Source of the DNA: Cyanobacteria bacterium FACHB-502
Lineage (GTDB): Bacteria; Cyanobacteriota; Cyanobacteriia; Elainellales; Elainellaceae
Direction: 5' to 3'
Length of the DNA: 64,000 bases
Assembly (NCBI GenBank): GCA_014695325.1
Contig: JACJNZ010000039.1
Location: 124,001 to 188,000 of the forward strand
Positions 44,780 through 54,173 of this stretch are shown here, in pieces. The position numbers and the translations under genes are program-made. The notes beneath the pieces are model-generated. The model searched no databases. It was not told the DNA's origin and saw nothing but the letters and a program-made list of their open reading frames with translations. Positions within the stretch are counted from its first letter, which is position 1. Each line of letters begins with the position of its first letter.

Positions 44780-47056
44780 CTAACGACTGGGCAGATAAGA
44801 AACTGGGTTAACCGTACCTTGTGCAAGATGGACTTCAAAATGAAGGTGCGGACCCGTGCTGTAACCCGTGCTGCCCATCTCACCAATTTGCTGACTCTGC
44901 CCAATCCTTTGTCCCGACCGAACCGAAATCCGATTCAGGTGAGCATAGCGAGTCATACTGCCGTCTGCATGGCGAATCTCGATCATGTTGCCGTAGCCGC
45001 CCGCATTCCAGCCAGCGAATTCGATCACGCCATCGGCAGCTGCGTAAATCGGGGTTCCGACATCAGCAGCAATATCAATTCCGCGATGCATTCTACCCCA
45101 ACGCCAGCCATAACCAGAAGTCAGAAGCCCACGAGCAGGCCAGATAAAGCCGTCAAAGACTTCGCGCTGATTGGGCAGGAAGTTGTCTGCTCCGGGCAGC
45201 GGCGGCAGATCGGGTGAAACCATCCGTCCAGTTACGGGTCGCAGCAGTGGTTCATAATTTTCTGAGCCTAGCGGAGCGACCGCGACTACTTGCGACTGAT
45301 TCGTTTCGGGTGCAGGAGCACTACCCCCTACCGCACTTTCATTGCGCCGCTGAAACTGAGGATTGACCGCCATTGAACCTGAGACCGTAGCGGCTGCGAT
45401 CGTTGCAGGCTCAGCCGGTGCAGTGACAGTCTGAGCTGCCTGCACCTGGGGAGCGCCTGACGGATGCTGATGTTGCTGTCTCAAAGTGCGAATCTCAGCC
45501 AGCAAATTTTGCACAAACGGATTTGTCACGTTATCTGCTGCGTTGCTTTGCTGAGCAGGAGTGGCAGGCAGCATCAATTCGCTTCCGGCTGCGGGAGTCG
45601 CAGGCGTCGTGCTAATGGGTGCAGCCGCGACCTGCTGAGGCAGCATCAGGGTTGTAGCAGACGGCTCAGAAGCCACAGCAGTCGGAATTGTTGGAACAGT
45701 GACGGATTCAGCAGTCTGACTAGCCTCTATCCCCTGAACTGAGGAAATCTGAACGGGCGCAGCCGGGGTTTCTAACCGAGTTGGGAGCGGAGCCTCTGCT
45801 ACCGACGGAGCCTTTGCTTCAAAGCTAGATTCTCTAGTAGGAACCTGAGGGCTGGCAACTTGATTGCCTGGAACCTGCAAGACCTGCCCCACAAAGATAA
45901 AATTTGGATTGCTGATGCGATTAGCGGAGATTAATAAGGATTGCGGAACGTTGTACGCCTCAGCAATTTCGGCAACCGTATCCCCAGGACCTACCCGGTA
46001 GGCAATTGCCCCCGATTCAGAAGAAAGCTGTGGAATTACCGTTTGCGGAATCGTCGGCTGCGTTACCGGAATCACTGGTGTCCGACGAAGAGCCAGCAGA
46101 TTTTCGGGTATAGCAGGGGCAGCCGTGACCTGGCTAGTTGGAGTTACCCCGTTTTGGCTGGAGCGAATCCAGTCAGGTTCGGGCAACCACTCAGGAACGT
46201 TTTGCTGAGGAGCGATCGGGGCTGCCGCTTGTGAGACCTGGGGTTGAGAATCGGTTTGAGAATGTGCCTGAGGAACCGATGGAACGCTTGCTGATTCCTG
46301 CTCGATTTGGCGTTGGGAAGAACTGCTTTGAGCTGCTGGAGCCAGGTTAGGAGGCAGTTCGGCGATCGGGGCTTGCTGAAGTTTAGCAGGTGCTTCCTGA
46401 GAAGGCCCGACGCTCTGCTCGGCATTCTGCTCCGGGCGTAGCTCTAACAACTTACTTTGGAGCTGTTCACGCTGAACACGAAGGCGGCTGAGTGCCTGCT
46501 CCCGATCCAATTGAAGCGAATCAATGGCTGCCTTCTCACTTGCCGCACTATCCACGCTTGGCGAGGAGCTTGCTGGCGTCAGTTGGACATCTGACTGTAC
46601 CGGAATCTTGAGTAGCTGTCCAACCTGGAGACCAGCACGAGTCGAAAGCTTATTTGCCTTCGCGATCGCCGCAACGGTCACTTGATACTCCCTGGCAATA
46701 CCAATCAGCGTCTCGCCTGCAGCCACTTTGTGCTGAACTTCGGCAGCAGCGGAAGAAACAGCAGCGGTGTCTAAATTAGACGCTTCGGTCGCAGATGGAC
46801 CAGTCGGCGCCGCTTGAGAAACCGGAGAAACACTGGCTTCTGTCCCGGCTGATTCTGCTGCTGCCGCACCATCACTTTGGCGGGGTATCACAAGACCCGT
46901 TGCACCCATCGAGAGGGCTAATCCGACCATGGCAGCAGAAGTGCGTGCCCGACGACGAACTCCCCTGGAACCTTGTTCCGTCTGACCTATTGCATTATCA
47001 ACTGAACCAGAGGAGCTAACATTAGGCTTGACCTTCCGCAGATATGCTCGCTTCAA
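44780..47056 (-). CDS. LysM and M23-type cell-wall metalloendopeptidase
   Basis: A 758-residue envelope protein. A hydrophobic N-terminal helix (about 42-58) is followed by LysM 1 (VAAGETLIGIAREYQV), a coiled coil (about 175-205), a long Pro/Gln/Ala linker, LysM 2 (VGPGDTVAEIAEAYNV), another linker, and a C-terminal M23 domain with zinc ligands in MHRGIDIA and GPHLHFEVH. LysM units bind peptidoglycan; the M23 domain cuts its peptide bridges or activates amidases, as in NlpD/EnvC. The start is TTG at 47056, supported by aggaggt seven bases upstream; no ATG is near. Gene-free DNA of 1.5 kb lies upstream and a strong terminator downstream. Confidence 0.92.
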   Translation of the reverse strand: MKRAYLRKVKPNVSSSGSVDNAIGQTEQGSRGVRRRARTSAAMVGLALSMGATGLVIPRQSDGAAAAESAGTEASVSPVSQAAPTGPSATEASNLDTAAVSSAAAEVQHKVAAGETLIGIAREYQVTVAAIAKANKLSTRAGLQVGQLLKIPVQSDVQLTPASSSPSVDSAASEKAAIDSLQLDREQALSRLRVQREQLQSKLLELRPEQNAEQSVGPSQEAPAKLQQAPIAELPPNLAPAAQSSSSQRQIEQESASVPSVPQAHSQTDSQPQVSQAAAPIAPQQNVPEWLPEPDWIRSSQNGVTPTSQVTAAPAIPENLLALRRTPVIPVTQPTIPQTVIPQLSSESGAIAYRVGPGDTVAEIAEAYNVPQSLLISANRISNPNFIFVGQVLQVPGNQVASPQVPTRESSFEAKAPSVAEAPLPTRLETPAAPVQISSVQGIEASQTAESVTVPTIPTAVASEPSATTLMLPQQVAAAPISTTPATPAAGSELMLPATPAQQSNAADNVTNPFVQNLLAEIRTLRQQHQHPSGAPQVQAAQTVTAPAEPATIAAATVSGSMAVNPQFQRRNESAVGGSAPAPETNQSQVVAVAPLGSENYEPLLRPVTGRMVSPDLPPLPGADNFLPNQREVFDGFIWPARGLLTSGYGWRWGRMHRGIDIAADVGTPIYAAADGVIEFAGWNAGGYGNMIEIRHADGSMTRYAHLNRISVRSGQRIGQSQQIGEMGSTGYSTGPHLHFEVHLAQGTVNPVSYLPSR

Positions 47057-48559
47057 AAGAACGACCTCCTGTTGAGCAGCGTTTAAACTATCCTTCAGAC
47101 CTTGTGGTCTTGCTTCGATATACCCAAATCAAATGCCCTGAAGTAGATGATCGATATCAAACAAGATTGAGACTTGGATCACCGACGAGGGACAGATGAC
47201 TAGGTAAGATTACCCTGCTTTTTTGACTTAGACAAGCTTACATCAGATGAAAAAAATTTCAAGTGTTCATCGATCAAAAATGAAATGTTTATAAAAAACT
47301 CTTGCCTCATCAACGCTTAGCCCTATCACGATTGCTTGCTGTAACCGAGTTATTTCAGTCTTTGCAGGGGGTGATAGAAATCTTACCGGCATAGTCTATC
47401 CTACATCTGCGCGAATGGCATCAAAGAATCTGCTCTCATAGAGATCTTGATTTTGTCTGAAACAGGGGTTGCCATTGCCAAGATGTTTTTCTACAGTTGA
47501 TGGTCAGTCCTAGAATACCCTATAGGCGAGCTTTTTCAGGCTCAGGCGATCGATTAGAAGTGAGTTGGGCAATTATTTGATATTGCTCAACCCTCACTTA
47601 GAAAAAAATTATTGCTGCTGGCAAAAAGTGCCCCAAAGCCTCTGAATTCGTAGGCTACAGACCCGATCCGGGGATAATACGAAACGAAAATTTTGGCAGG
47701 GATTGGCAGAAGTTGTAACGAGTTTAACAGCTTTTCTCGCTTTGCCAAATTATTCCGTGAGTTATATAAATTTCTTATAAAAGAGGTGTTACTCTTCCGG
47801 GTAATAAGGCTATAAGGTTTTTGGCGCAGCAGTGTTGCTTATGGTAGCAGTGATGAAGAGAATCTCTAGCTAATGCATTACAGCGAAACTGGGAATAAAC
47901 AGCGTTTTTTTGTATTTTTGCCTAAATTTCCCCTGCGATTTCCAGGAACAAATTAGACAGATGAAATAGAGGTTGCTGACGAACAGGACACGATAAACAA
48001 ACACTTATCCACCTCTCCAACAGCCCCTCTATTCTGGAATAAATCAGAATTCCCCTGCAACTCCTAATTCTTTCAATCAAAAGTGACGCTTAGATAGAAA
48101 TTTCAAATAATAGAAGGTAGCTTTCAATACAAAAAAATCGATTGCAATGAAATCTGCTGCGCGAATGCCTGCTCCCACCCTCAATTCTTCTCCATTGCGA
48201 AACAGTAGAGGAACTTTGAGCGTGGCTCTCCTTTGCTCCTCAAGGAAAACCCTGGGAGAAAAGGCTGGGAAATGGGGGAGTTTAATTCATGCAGGCGCAT
48301 TGTGCAAATGCAAAATCAGCTCTAAACGCTTTAGAAAAACTCATTAGGCAAATGAACTAAGCCTGATTTCGTAGCCGAACCGCATTTTGCCCCTAATCTT
48401 TCCTCCTGCTCCTTATTATCTTTGTGCTGTCCTCTGGGTTGCTCCCTGTGCTGTCGTTGCATCACCAAAGCTCTTTTACCCTTCCTACCTAACCTAAGGG
48501 GATGCTCCAGATGGCGTGCCAGCCTGATACAGTGGTAGAGAAACCCCTTATCTGCTGTC
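47057..48559. other. 1.5 kb stretch without a recognisable gene
   Basis: The right side is upstream of moaE and the left side is the leader of the LysM/M23 gene. A 14-base hairpin sequence agaccttgtggtct (47097-47110) lies in that leader. The region is AT-rich from 47220 to 47320 and 47740 to 48130. A 66-codon ORF at 48147 has no ribosome-binding site or recognisable content. The length suggests a long leader, a small RNA or a decayed gene, but I see no conserved RNA family such as tmRNA, RNase P RNA, 6S RNA or Yfr1. Confidence 0.45.
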
Positions 48560-49072
48560 ATGACCCTGGTGCAAAGCAGTTCCCCCTTCGGAGCCGTTTC
48601 CCCGCTACGTCCACCCACCTACTTGGGGGATAGTTTCGCGATTACCTATGCTTCGTTGTCTTTAGAAGAGGTTTATCGGCTTGCCGATGACCCGGCAAAT
48701 GGGGCAGTAGTACTTATGAGCGGCATGGTACGAGACAATACCGAAGGTCGGGCAGTAGTCGCGCTGGAGTATCAGGCATACGAGCCGATGGCGATCGAGA
48801 TCTTCAAGCAAATCGCCCACCAAATCCGCCAGAGCTGGACAGACGTAACCCATGTGGTGATTCATCACCGGGTCGGACGCTTGACGATCGGCGAAATTAG
48901 CGTCTTAGTGGCTGTGGGCTGCCCGCACCGCACCGAAGCATTTGAGGCGTGTAAATATGCGATCGATACATTAAAGCACAATGCACCCATTTGGAAGAAG
49001 GAACACTGGGAAGACGGCTCCACGAGTTGGGTCAGCATTGGAGCTTGTGAGCCGTCTGGAGAGGGGTGCTGA
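48560..49072 (+). CDS. moaE: Molybdopterin synthase catalytic subunit
   Basis: A 170-residue MoaE that transfers sulfur from MoaD to precursor Z in molybdenum cofactor synthesis. The N-terminal 25 residues are an extension; family segments begin at FAITYASLSLEEVY and continue through GAVVLMSGMVRDNTEGR, LEYQAYEPMA, VVIHHRVGRLTIGE, and the conserved catalytic stretch HRTEAFEACKYAIDTLK with NAPIWKKEHWEDGS. Residue pattern and length are normal. No moaD or other moa gene is adjacent. Confidence 0.95.
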   Translation: MTLVQSSSPFGAVSPLRPPTYLGDSFAITYASLSLEEVYRLADDPANGAVVLMSGMVRDNTEGRAVVALEYQAYEPMAIEIFKQIAHQIRQSWTDVTHVVIHHRVGRLTIGEISVLVAVGCPHRTEAFEACKYAIDTLKHNAPIWKKEHWEDGSTSWVSIGACEPSGEGC

Positions 49073-49175
49073 CCCGTTGATCAGTTCTGCAAGAATGACA
49101 GCGCGAAAATGGCAGCGTGAAAATGACAGTGCGAAAGATTTACGAGTCTTGCAATCTGAATAGAGCAATTACAAA

Positions 49176-49493
49176 CTAATCGTCGTCATCTTCGTCATCT
49201 TCGTCATTCCGGTGACGGCTTCTTCTGTCCTCCTCGTCTTCGTCATTGTCTCTACGACTTCTTCTATCCCCATCGTAGTCTTCGTCATTATCGCGTTGAC
49301 TTCTTCTGCTTTGATTGTCCTCGTCATCGCTGTCTTCGTTGTCGTCGCGTCGATTTCTTCTGTTTTCGTCGTAATCTTCCTCGGAATATTCATCATCACT
49401 ACGACGACCTCTTTTCCTATCCTCGTCTTCCTCTTGTCTTGCTCCCGGTACAGCATTCCTTAGCGCATCATTAATTTTGTCGAAGTTAAACAT
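49176..49493 (-). CDS. Small disordered Asp/Glu/Arg-rich repeat protein
   Basis: A 105-residue protein of unknown function. After a 20-residue ordinary start (MFNFDKINDALRNAVPGARQ) the rest is built almost only of Asp, Glu, Arg and Asn in short imperfect units such as RRSRRDNDEDEED and RRNRRDDNED. Such a mixed-charge chain is expected to be disordered and could bind nucleic acids, metals or highly charged partners. The start is supported by gggag seven bases before the ATG at 49493. The DNA repeats are obvious (cttcgtcat and related words). It converges with moaE. I do not recognise the family. Confidence 0.65.
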   Translation of the reverse strand: MFNFDKINDALRNAVPGARQEEDEDRKRGRRSDDEYSEEDYDENRRNRRDDNEDSDDEDNQSRRSQRDNDEDYDGDRRSRRDNDEDEEDRRSRHRNDEDDEDDDD

Positions 49494-49821
49494 TGATTTT
49501 CTCCCAATGAAGGCTTGATTGTCGCTTCAAACCAAAACCCTATGAACTGCGATCGTCCAAAAACGCGCTGTAGCATTTACGAGATCTGAACGATACAGTT
49601 GATCATTACCCGCTGCTCGATCGAGCAGTGAGTAACCGAGAGTATAGTCAAACCGTCGGTGGTGGTACTTCAACCTTAAGTGCGATGTTAAGCAGCAACC
49701 TTTTTGGTTTCTGAAGAATTGCAGCGATGGAACGCTAGTGTAAGTTTAATCCGGGTGCGTCATTATAGGAGCAGGGCATTTCCTACGAGGGGCGTGCGAT
49801 AGACGTTGGTGATCAGCCTGT
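49494..49821. other. Spacer with a 16-bp palindrome
   Basis: Divergent spacer of 328 bases. ctgctcga/tcgagcag at 49613-49628 is a perfect 16-base palindrome. The rest has no recognisable feature. Confidence 0.4.
49613..49628. promoter_or_regulatory. Perfect 16-bp palindrome CTGCTCGATCGAGCAG
   Basis: A perfect palindrome about midway in a divergent spacer. It contains the HIP1-related core CGATCG. It could be a dimer operator for either flanking gene; no supporting second copy was seen. Confidence 0.3.
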
Positions 49822-50946
49822 ATGAATCAGTATTTTGCAACGGTGGCGCGGGGTTTGGAATCGCTTGCTACCCAGGAATTAGAGCAGCTAGGGGCACATT
49901 CGGTGGAGCCTAAGTTTTGTGGGGCTGCGTTTGAGGGCGATCGTGCCTTGCTGTATCGGGTTAATCTTTGGGCGAGGCTGCCGTTTCGGATTCTGATGAA
50001 GCTGCGGGAGTTTCCCTGTCAAAATGCCGAAGATCTTTATCAAGGAATTCAGAAAATTGACTGGTCTGTTTATCTCACGCCTGATTTAACGCTAGCCGTC
50101 ACCGCAACGGGTAAAACAACTCAGCTCAACCACACCCACTTCACTGCGCTTCAGGTAAAAAACGCGATCGTCGATCAGCAGCAAGAGCAGTTCGGCGATC
50201 GATCGAATGTGGAGCTGCAAGACCCTGATGTGCGGATTAATGTGCATCTCGATCGCGATTCCTGCACGGTCAGCCTGGACAGTTCGGGCAACAGTTTGCA
50301 TCGTCGGGGCTATCGTCCTGCGGTGGGGGTGGCTCCTTTAAAGGAATCGTTGGCAGCGGCGTTGATTCAGCTTTCGGGCTGGCAGCCGGAGCAGATGTTT
50401 TATGATCCGCTTTGTGGGTCTGGTACGTTGCCGCTAGAAGCCTGTCTTAAATCGCTCAACATTGCGCCTGGGCTCTTTCGGGAGCGGTTTGGGTTTGAAA
50501 CCTGGCTCGACTTTGACTTGGATTTATTAGAAAGCCTGGTTGAGGATGCGGAGTCGAGTCAACGTGAGAAAGTGGCCGCGCCGATTTGGGGAAGCGATCG
50601 GGATGAAACGGTGATCGAACAGGCGATGGTCAATGCCCGAAACTGTGGTGTCTCAGATCAGGTCTGGTTTTCGCGGATGGATTTGTCTGAGGTGGAGCCT
50701 CCGACCGATAGCGGGGTATTGTTTTGCAATCCGCCCTACGGGGAGCGATTGGGCAGAGACAGCGACCTGGGAGCCTTTTATCGTCAGCTTGGCGACGTTT
50801 TGAAACAGCGGTTTAAAGGCTGGACAGCGTTTGTTTTAAGTGGCAATAAGGAGCTGGCGCAGTCGATCGGGCTAAAGTCAAGCCAGCGATTTGCAGTTTA
50901 TAACGGGACTTTGCCCTGTCAGTTGATGAAGTATGAGCTGTACTAG
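49822..50946 (+). CDS. RlmL/YpsC-type 23S rRNA guanine methyltransferase
   Basis: A 374-residue class I methyltransferase with an N-terminal THUMP region. Residues 1-55 hold the ferredoxin-like start (YFATVARGLESLATQELEQLGA), THUMP covers about 55-160, and the catalytic domain follows with the AdoMet-binding FYDPLCGSGTLPLEACL and the catalytic motif CNPPYGERLG near 295. The NPPY motif indicates methylation of an exocyclic amino group, as in N2-methylguanosine of 23S rRNA (RlmL, target m2G2445 in E. coli). Length matches YpsC-type single-domain proteins. Start ATG, not followed by a close gene. Confidence 0.9.
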   Translation: MNQYFATVARGLESLATQELEQLGAHSVEPKFCGAAFEGDRALLYRVNLWARLPFRILMKLREFPCQNAEDLYQGIQKIDWSVYLTPDLTLAVTATGKTTQLNHTHFTALQVKNAIVDQQQEQFGDRSNVELQDPDVRINVHLDRDSCTVSLDSSGNSLHRRGYRPAVGVAPLKESLAAALIQLSGWQPEQMFYDPLCGSGTLPLEACLKSLNIAPGLFRERFGFETWLDFDLDLLESLVEDAESSQREKVAAPIWGSDRDETVIEQAMVNARNCGVSDQVWFSRMDLSEVEPPTDSGVLFCNPPYGERLGRDSDLGAFYRQLGDVLKQRFKGWTAFVLSGNKELAQSIGLKSSQRFAVYNGTLPCQLMKYELY

Positions 50947-51151
50947 GGTGGGTTTTAGCTGCTTTAGATCCCGCTAGCCCCCTTTTAATCAGGAAGGAGA
51001 TGAGGGAATGCAGGGGGAGCGAACCGGGTTCTAGCTATGCTTCTCAGAGTCTTTAGAGCCTGTCTTCGCGATCGGAGTCTCTCTTCTGACACACCACTTA
51101 CTTTTGCCCGGATCGCTATCATAGGTAAGGTCATTTCTGGACATCGCTGTT

Positions 51152-52087
51152 TTGGCTCGATCGAATCCTGCTGCTCTCTCGTCTGGTTCCGTTTACGCAA
51201 TTTTGGCGTATGCGTCCTGGGGACTGCTGCCGATCTACTGGAAACTGTTTGGCTCTACGCCGCCTGTTGAGGTGTTAAGCCATCGCATTGTTTGGTCGAT
51301 GCTGTTTTTAACAGGGGTTTTGCTGCTGCAACAGCGGCGATCGGAACTGCGACAGCTCTGGCAAACGCCAAAGTCGATCGTGCTTTTGCTGACAACGGCA
51401 ATGCTGCTGTCGTTTAACTGGGGGCTTTATATTTACGGGGTAAACACCGATCGGGTCGTCGAAACCAGCCTTGGCTATTTTATTAATCCCCTGGTAAGCG
51501 TGTCGCTGGGATTTCTCTTTCTAAAAGAGCGGCTGCACCGGGGACAGAAATTGGCGGTGCTGCTAGCAGCGATCGGCGTAGCATATTTTATGTGGCAGTT
51601 TGGTCAGGTTCCCTGGATTGCCCTGCTGCTGGCGTTGTCTTTTGCATTTTATGGGCTGCTGCGAAAGATTGTTCCGGTTGCGCCGATGGTCGGGTTAGCG
51701 GTCGAAACGCTTTTGGTCACGCCCGTTGCGCTGCTGATCATTGGCTGGGAGTCGTTTACCGGAGTGAGTCATCTGGGCAACGATCGGCTGATTACGCTGC
51801 TGTTTATCGGCTCTGGGGTTATGACTTCAATGCCGCTGCTGTGGTTTAACAATGCTGCTAAACGATTGCGGCTTTCCACACTAGGATTTTTTCAATATCT
51901 CGCGCCCTCGCTTCAGCTGCTTTTAGGTGTTTTTCTGTATCGAGAACCCTTTACCCAGACTCATGCCATTACCTTTAGCTGTATCTGGACGGCGATCGCG
52001 CTCTATCTCTACAGCTCTACAGAAAAAGGCGTTACAGGAAAAGCAGGCACTCGCTTAACGCCAGACCCAGCAGCGAAAAAACCATAA
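51152..52087 (+). CDS. rarD: EamA-family transporter RarD
   Basis: A 311-residue protein with ten membrane helices in two EamA repeats. AYASWGLLPIYWKLF with HRIVWSMLF is the RarD signature, and NWGLYIYGVNTDRVVETSLGYFINPLVSV is typical of the middle. It is a putative drug/metabolite exporter; E. coli RarD is annotated for chloramphenicol sensitivity. The start is TTG at 51152, without a strong ribosome-binding site, so an internal start is possible. No operon partner is evident. Confidence 0.9.
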   Translation: MARSNPAALSSGSVYAILAYASWGLLPIYWKLFGSTPPVEVLSHRIVWSMLFLTGVLLLQQRRSELRQLWQTPKSIVLLLTTAMLLSFNWGLYIYGVNTDRVVETSLGYFINPLVSVSLGFLFLKERLHRGQKLAVLLAAIGVAYFMWQFGQVPWIALLLALSFAFYGLLRKIVPVAPMVGLAVETLLVTPVALLIIGWESFTGVSHLGNDRLITLLFIGSGVMTSMPLLWFNNAAKRLRLSTLGFFQYLAPSLQLLLGVFLYREPFTQTHAITFSCIWTAIALYLYSSTEKGVTGKAGTRLTPDPAAKKP

Positions 52088-52345
52088 CGGAAAAAATGAG
52101 GTAGTCAACAATGGAACTGTGATTGGCTTGCAGCATGATGGTTTGTGTGATTCATCGTGCTTTTAAGCTAAATCCTCATCGTTCTCGATCGCCTCTCTCA
52201 GAAGTGAAAAAGCCATTCTCGATCGTATCTTCCTGATTAGCGAGCTAGAATTGCTAATTTTTTGAATTCGCCACCGATTGAAGTAGGTCGATCGAGTGAT
52301 TCTATCGGATTTGGTTGGGTAGGATTGAACGCTGCTAATGCGAAA

Positions 52346-52867
52346 CTAAGTTGGCTTGCGGAATCGATTGAGCAAAAAAGGATTACTCATTTTGGTAGGT
52401 TCTTTGCGTCCTTGCAGCAGTGTCCACATTACCCCCGTTACGATGCCATCGTTCCTGAGATTATGCCGCTGCTGAAACTGAATTACGGCTTCTTGCGTGG
52501 CGGCGTCAAAGTGACCAGAGCGATCGACCGCATAGCCGTTGATCTGTAAAAGTCCCTGAAGCTCTGCCACATCTTCGCCTACCAGCCCCTGTTTCAACAC
52601 ACGCGTTCCAGGCTGCACCGTTGACCTCAGCACGTTCCAGGTTTCTCGACCAACAATGCCATCGGTCCGAATGCCTTGTTTTCGCTGAAATGCCTTCACC
52701 AGCATCTCGGTTTTCCAGCCAAAGTCTCCATCGACCCGCAGTGAATAGCCGTGCGCCCGCAGCAAATCCTGCATTTCAGCCACAGCCGGACCAACATCCC
52801 AGGGATAGAGAACAGGGTTTTGTGAAAATTGAGACGATCGAGGAGAAGCAGAGTATTCAGGAGACAT
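52346..52867 (-). CDS. Peptidoglycan-binding protein with two PG_binding_1 domains
   Basis: A 173-residue protein with two tandem peptidoglycan-binding repeats. Repeat 1 is in VGPAVAEMQDLLRAHGYSLR through GDFGWKTEMLVKAFQRKQG, and repeat 2 in GEDVAELQGLLQINGY through GHFDAATQEAVIQFQQRH, each ending in a DGIV turn. No catalytic domain and no clear signal peptide is present, so it may bind wall material from the inside or be exported without a classical signal. Start ATG at 52867. Convergent with rarD. Confidence 0.85.
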   Translation of the reverse strand: MSPEYSASPRSSQFSQNPVLYPWDVGPAVAEMQDLLRAHGYSLRVDGDFGWKTEMLVKAFQRKQGIRTDGIVGRETWNVLRSTVQPGTRVLKQGLVGEDVAELQGLLQINGYAVDRSGHFDAATQEAVIQFQQRHNLRNDGIVTGVMWTLLQGRKEPTKMSNPFLLNRFRKPT

Positions 52868-53111
52868 TTTGGGAGCGGGTGAAACGGCTGGCGCAAAATT
52901 CTCTACACCACCAGTCTATAACGACCAATTTCTAACGGAACAGCGATTGGACTGTCGCCCTTCAAAGAGGCTTCCTGCTGATCAACAAAATCGAGTTTTA
53001 AAAGAGTGATTTGAATTCGATCGCAAGAATCGGGTAGAACGCTGCTCCGCCTCTGCTTTAGCCTGAAAACACACTTTAGCCTGAAAATACAGTCGAAAAG
53101 GGAGCGATCGG

Positions 53112-54017
53112 ATGCTGCAAAAACAAATGGGAGTTCGAGAATGGGGCTTGCTCATCACGCTTTCCGTTTTGTGGGGTGGCTCATTTCTGTTCATCAAACT
53201 TGCGCTCACGGAATTGCCTCCTTTCACGATCGTCTTTAGTCGGGTCAGCTTGGCTGCGATCGTACTCACTTTTTGGGTCTGGATATCAGGTCAACCCCTG
53301 CTCCACTCCCTGCAACAGTGGCAGGAATTTTTGGTGATGGGCGCGTTGAATAATTTGATTCCTTTTAGCCTGATCGCTTGGGGACAAACGCAGATTAACA
53401 GCAGCTTGGCCGCCATTTTGAACGCTACCACTCCGATTTTTGCCGTGATTCTGGCTCATTGGCTGACTCAAGACGAACGATTAACCCCCGATCGCTTTGC
53501 TGGAACGGTTCTAGGCTTGGGGGGTGTGGTTGTCTTGATGAGTCCTCAGGCATTGTCTCAGTTTAATTTGACCAATCTTGCTCAGTTGGCCATTTTGGGG
53601 GCGGCTTGCTCCTACGGATTGGCAGGTATTTACGGCAAGCGGTTTCGATCGCTTTCCCCTCCGGTTGCTGCCGCTGGAATGCTAATTGGCACAAGCGTGA
53701 TGATGCTGCCTCTGGTTCTGATCATCGATCGCCCCTGGACACTCGCTCCGGCTTCGATCGCCGTATTCTCGATTCTGGGATTGTCGCTATTGAGTACGGC
53801 ACTGGCTTACTTGATTTACTTTCAACTGCTTGCAACCGCTGGAGCAACAAATTTATTGCTGGTGACGTTTTTGATTCCGATTAGTGCGTTAGTTTTAGGT
53901 GTTTTAGTCTTAAAAGAACAGGTGCAATGGACAGAGGTGATCGGAATGGGGCTAATTTTCCTGGGACTGATTGCCATCGACGGTCGATTTCAGCTCAGGC
54001 GACAGCGCTCGGCTTGA
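53112..54017 (+). CDS. EamA/DMT-family transporter
   Basis: A 301-residue membrane protein with ten predicted helices. Two EamA repeats are recognisable: LSVLWGGSFLFIKLALTELPP with VFSRVSLAAIVL in the first, and ACSYGLAGIYGKRFRSLSPP with LSTALAYLIYFQLLATAGA in the second. It likely exports amino acids or other small metabolites. The ribosome-binding site gggag lies seven to eight bases upstream of the ATG. It is distinct from RarD 1 kb upstream; a strong double hairpin follows. Confidence 0.9.
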   Translation: MLQKQMGVREWGLLITLSVLWGGSFLFIKLALTELPPFTIVFSRVSLAAIVLTFWVWISGQPLLHSLQQWQEFLVMGALNNLIPFSLIAWGQTQINSSLAAILNATTPIFAVILAHWLTQDERLTPDRFAGTVLGLGGVVVLMSPQALSQFNLTNLAQLAILGAACSYGLAGIYGKRFRSLSPPVAAAGMLIGTSVMMLPLVLIIDRPWTLAPASIAVFSILGLSLLSTALAYLIYFQLLATAGATNLLLVTFLIPISALVLGVLVLKEQVQWTEVIGMGLIFLGLIAIDGRFQLRRQRSA

Positions 54018-54080
54018 GTCAGACTGTTCATCTTCAGTTAAACATTACAACGTTTTTCACTCCTGTAAGGTACGGGGGGT

Positions 54081-54117
54081 GTGGGGGCTTCGCCCCCACG
54101 CAGGGGCACAGCCCCTG
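54081..54117. repeat. Two adjacent hairpins, gtgggggc-ttcg-... and caggggc-...
   Basis: gtgggggc and gcccccac enclose a ttcg-type loop (54081-54099), and caggggc and gcccctg enclose an acagc-type loop (54101-54117). A tetraloop hairpin of this kind is very stable. It lies 64 bases after the EamA stop codon and could end its transcript, although no T run follows; the second hairpin may belong to a dispersed cyanobacterial repeat. Confidence 0.6.
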
Positions 54118-54173
54118 AACCCCATTTCTTGTACTTCAATCGCCTGAACAAGGCTGTAGTTAAACATTGAGCA

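Noticed and set aside
47640-47720. Possible structured RNA (tmRNA- or RNase P-like) in the 1.5 kb gap
   Set aside because: None of the conserved words of tmRNA, RNase P RNA, 6S RNA or Yfr1 could be found on either strand.
48147-48347. 66-codon plus-strand ORF in the 1.5 kb gap
   Set aside because: Ser/Lys/Arg-rich without any family resemblance and without a Shine-Dalgarno site.
52262-52549. 95-codon plus-strand ORF overlapping the peptidoglycan-binding gene
   Set aside because: Most of it is antisense to well-recognised PG_binding_1 repeats, and it has no start signal.
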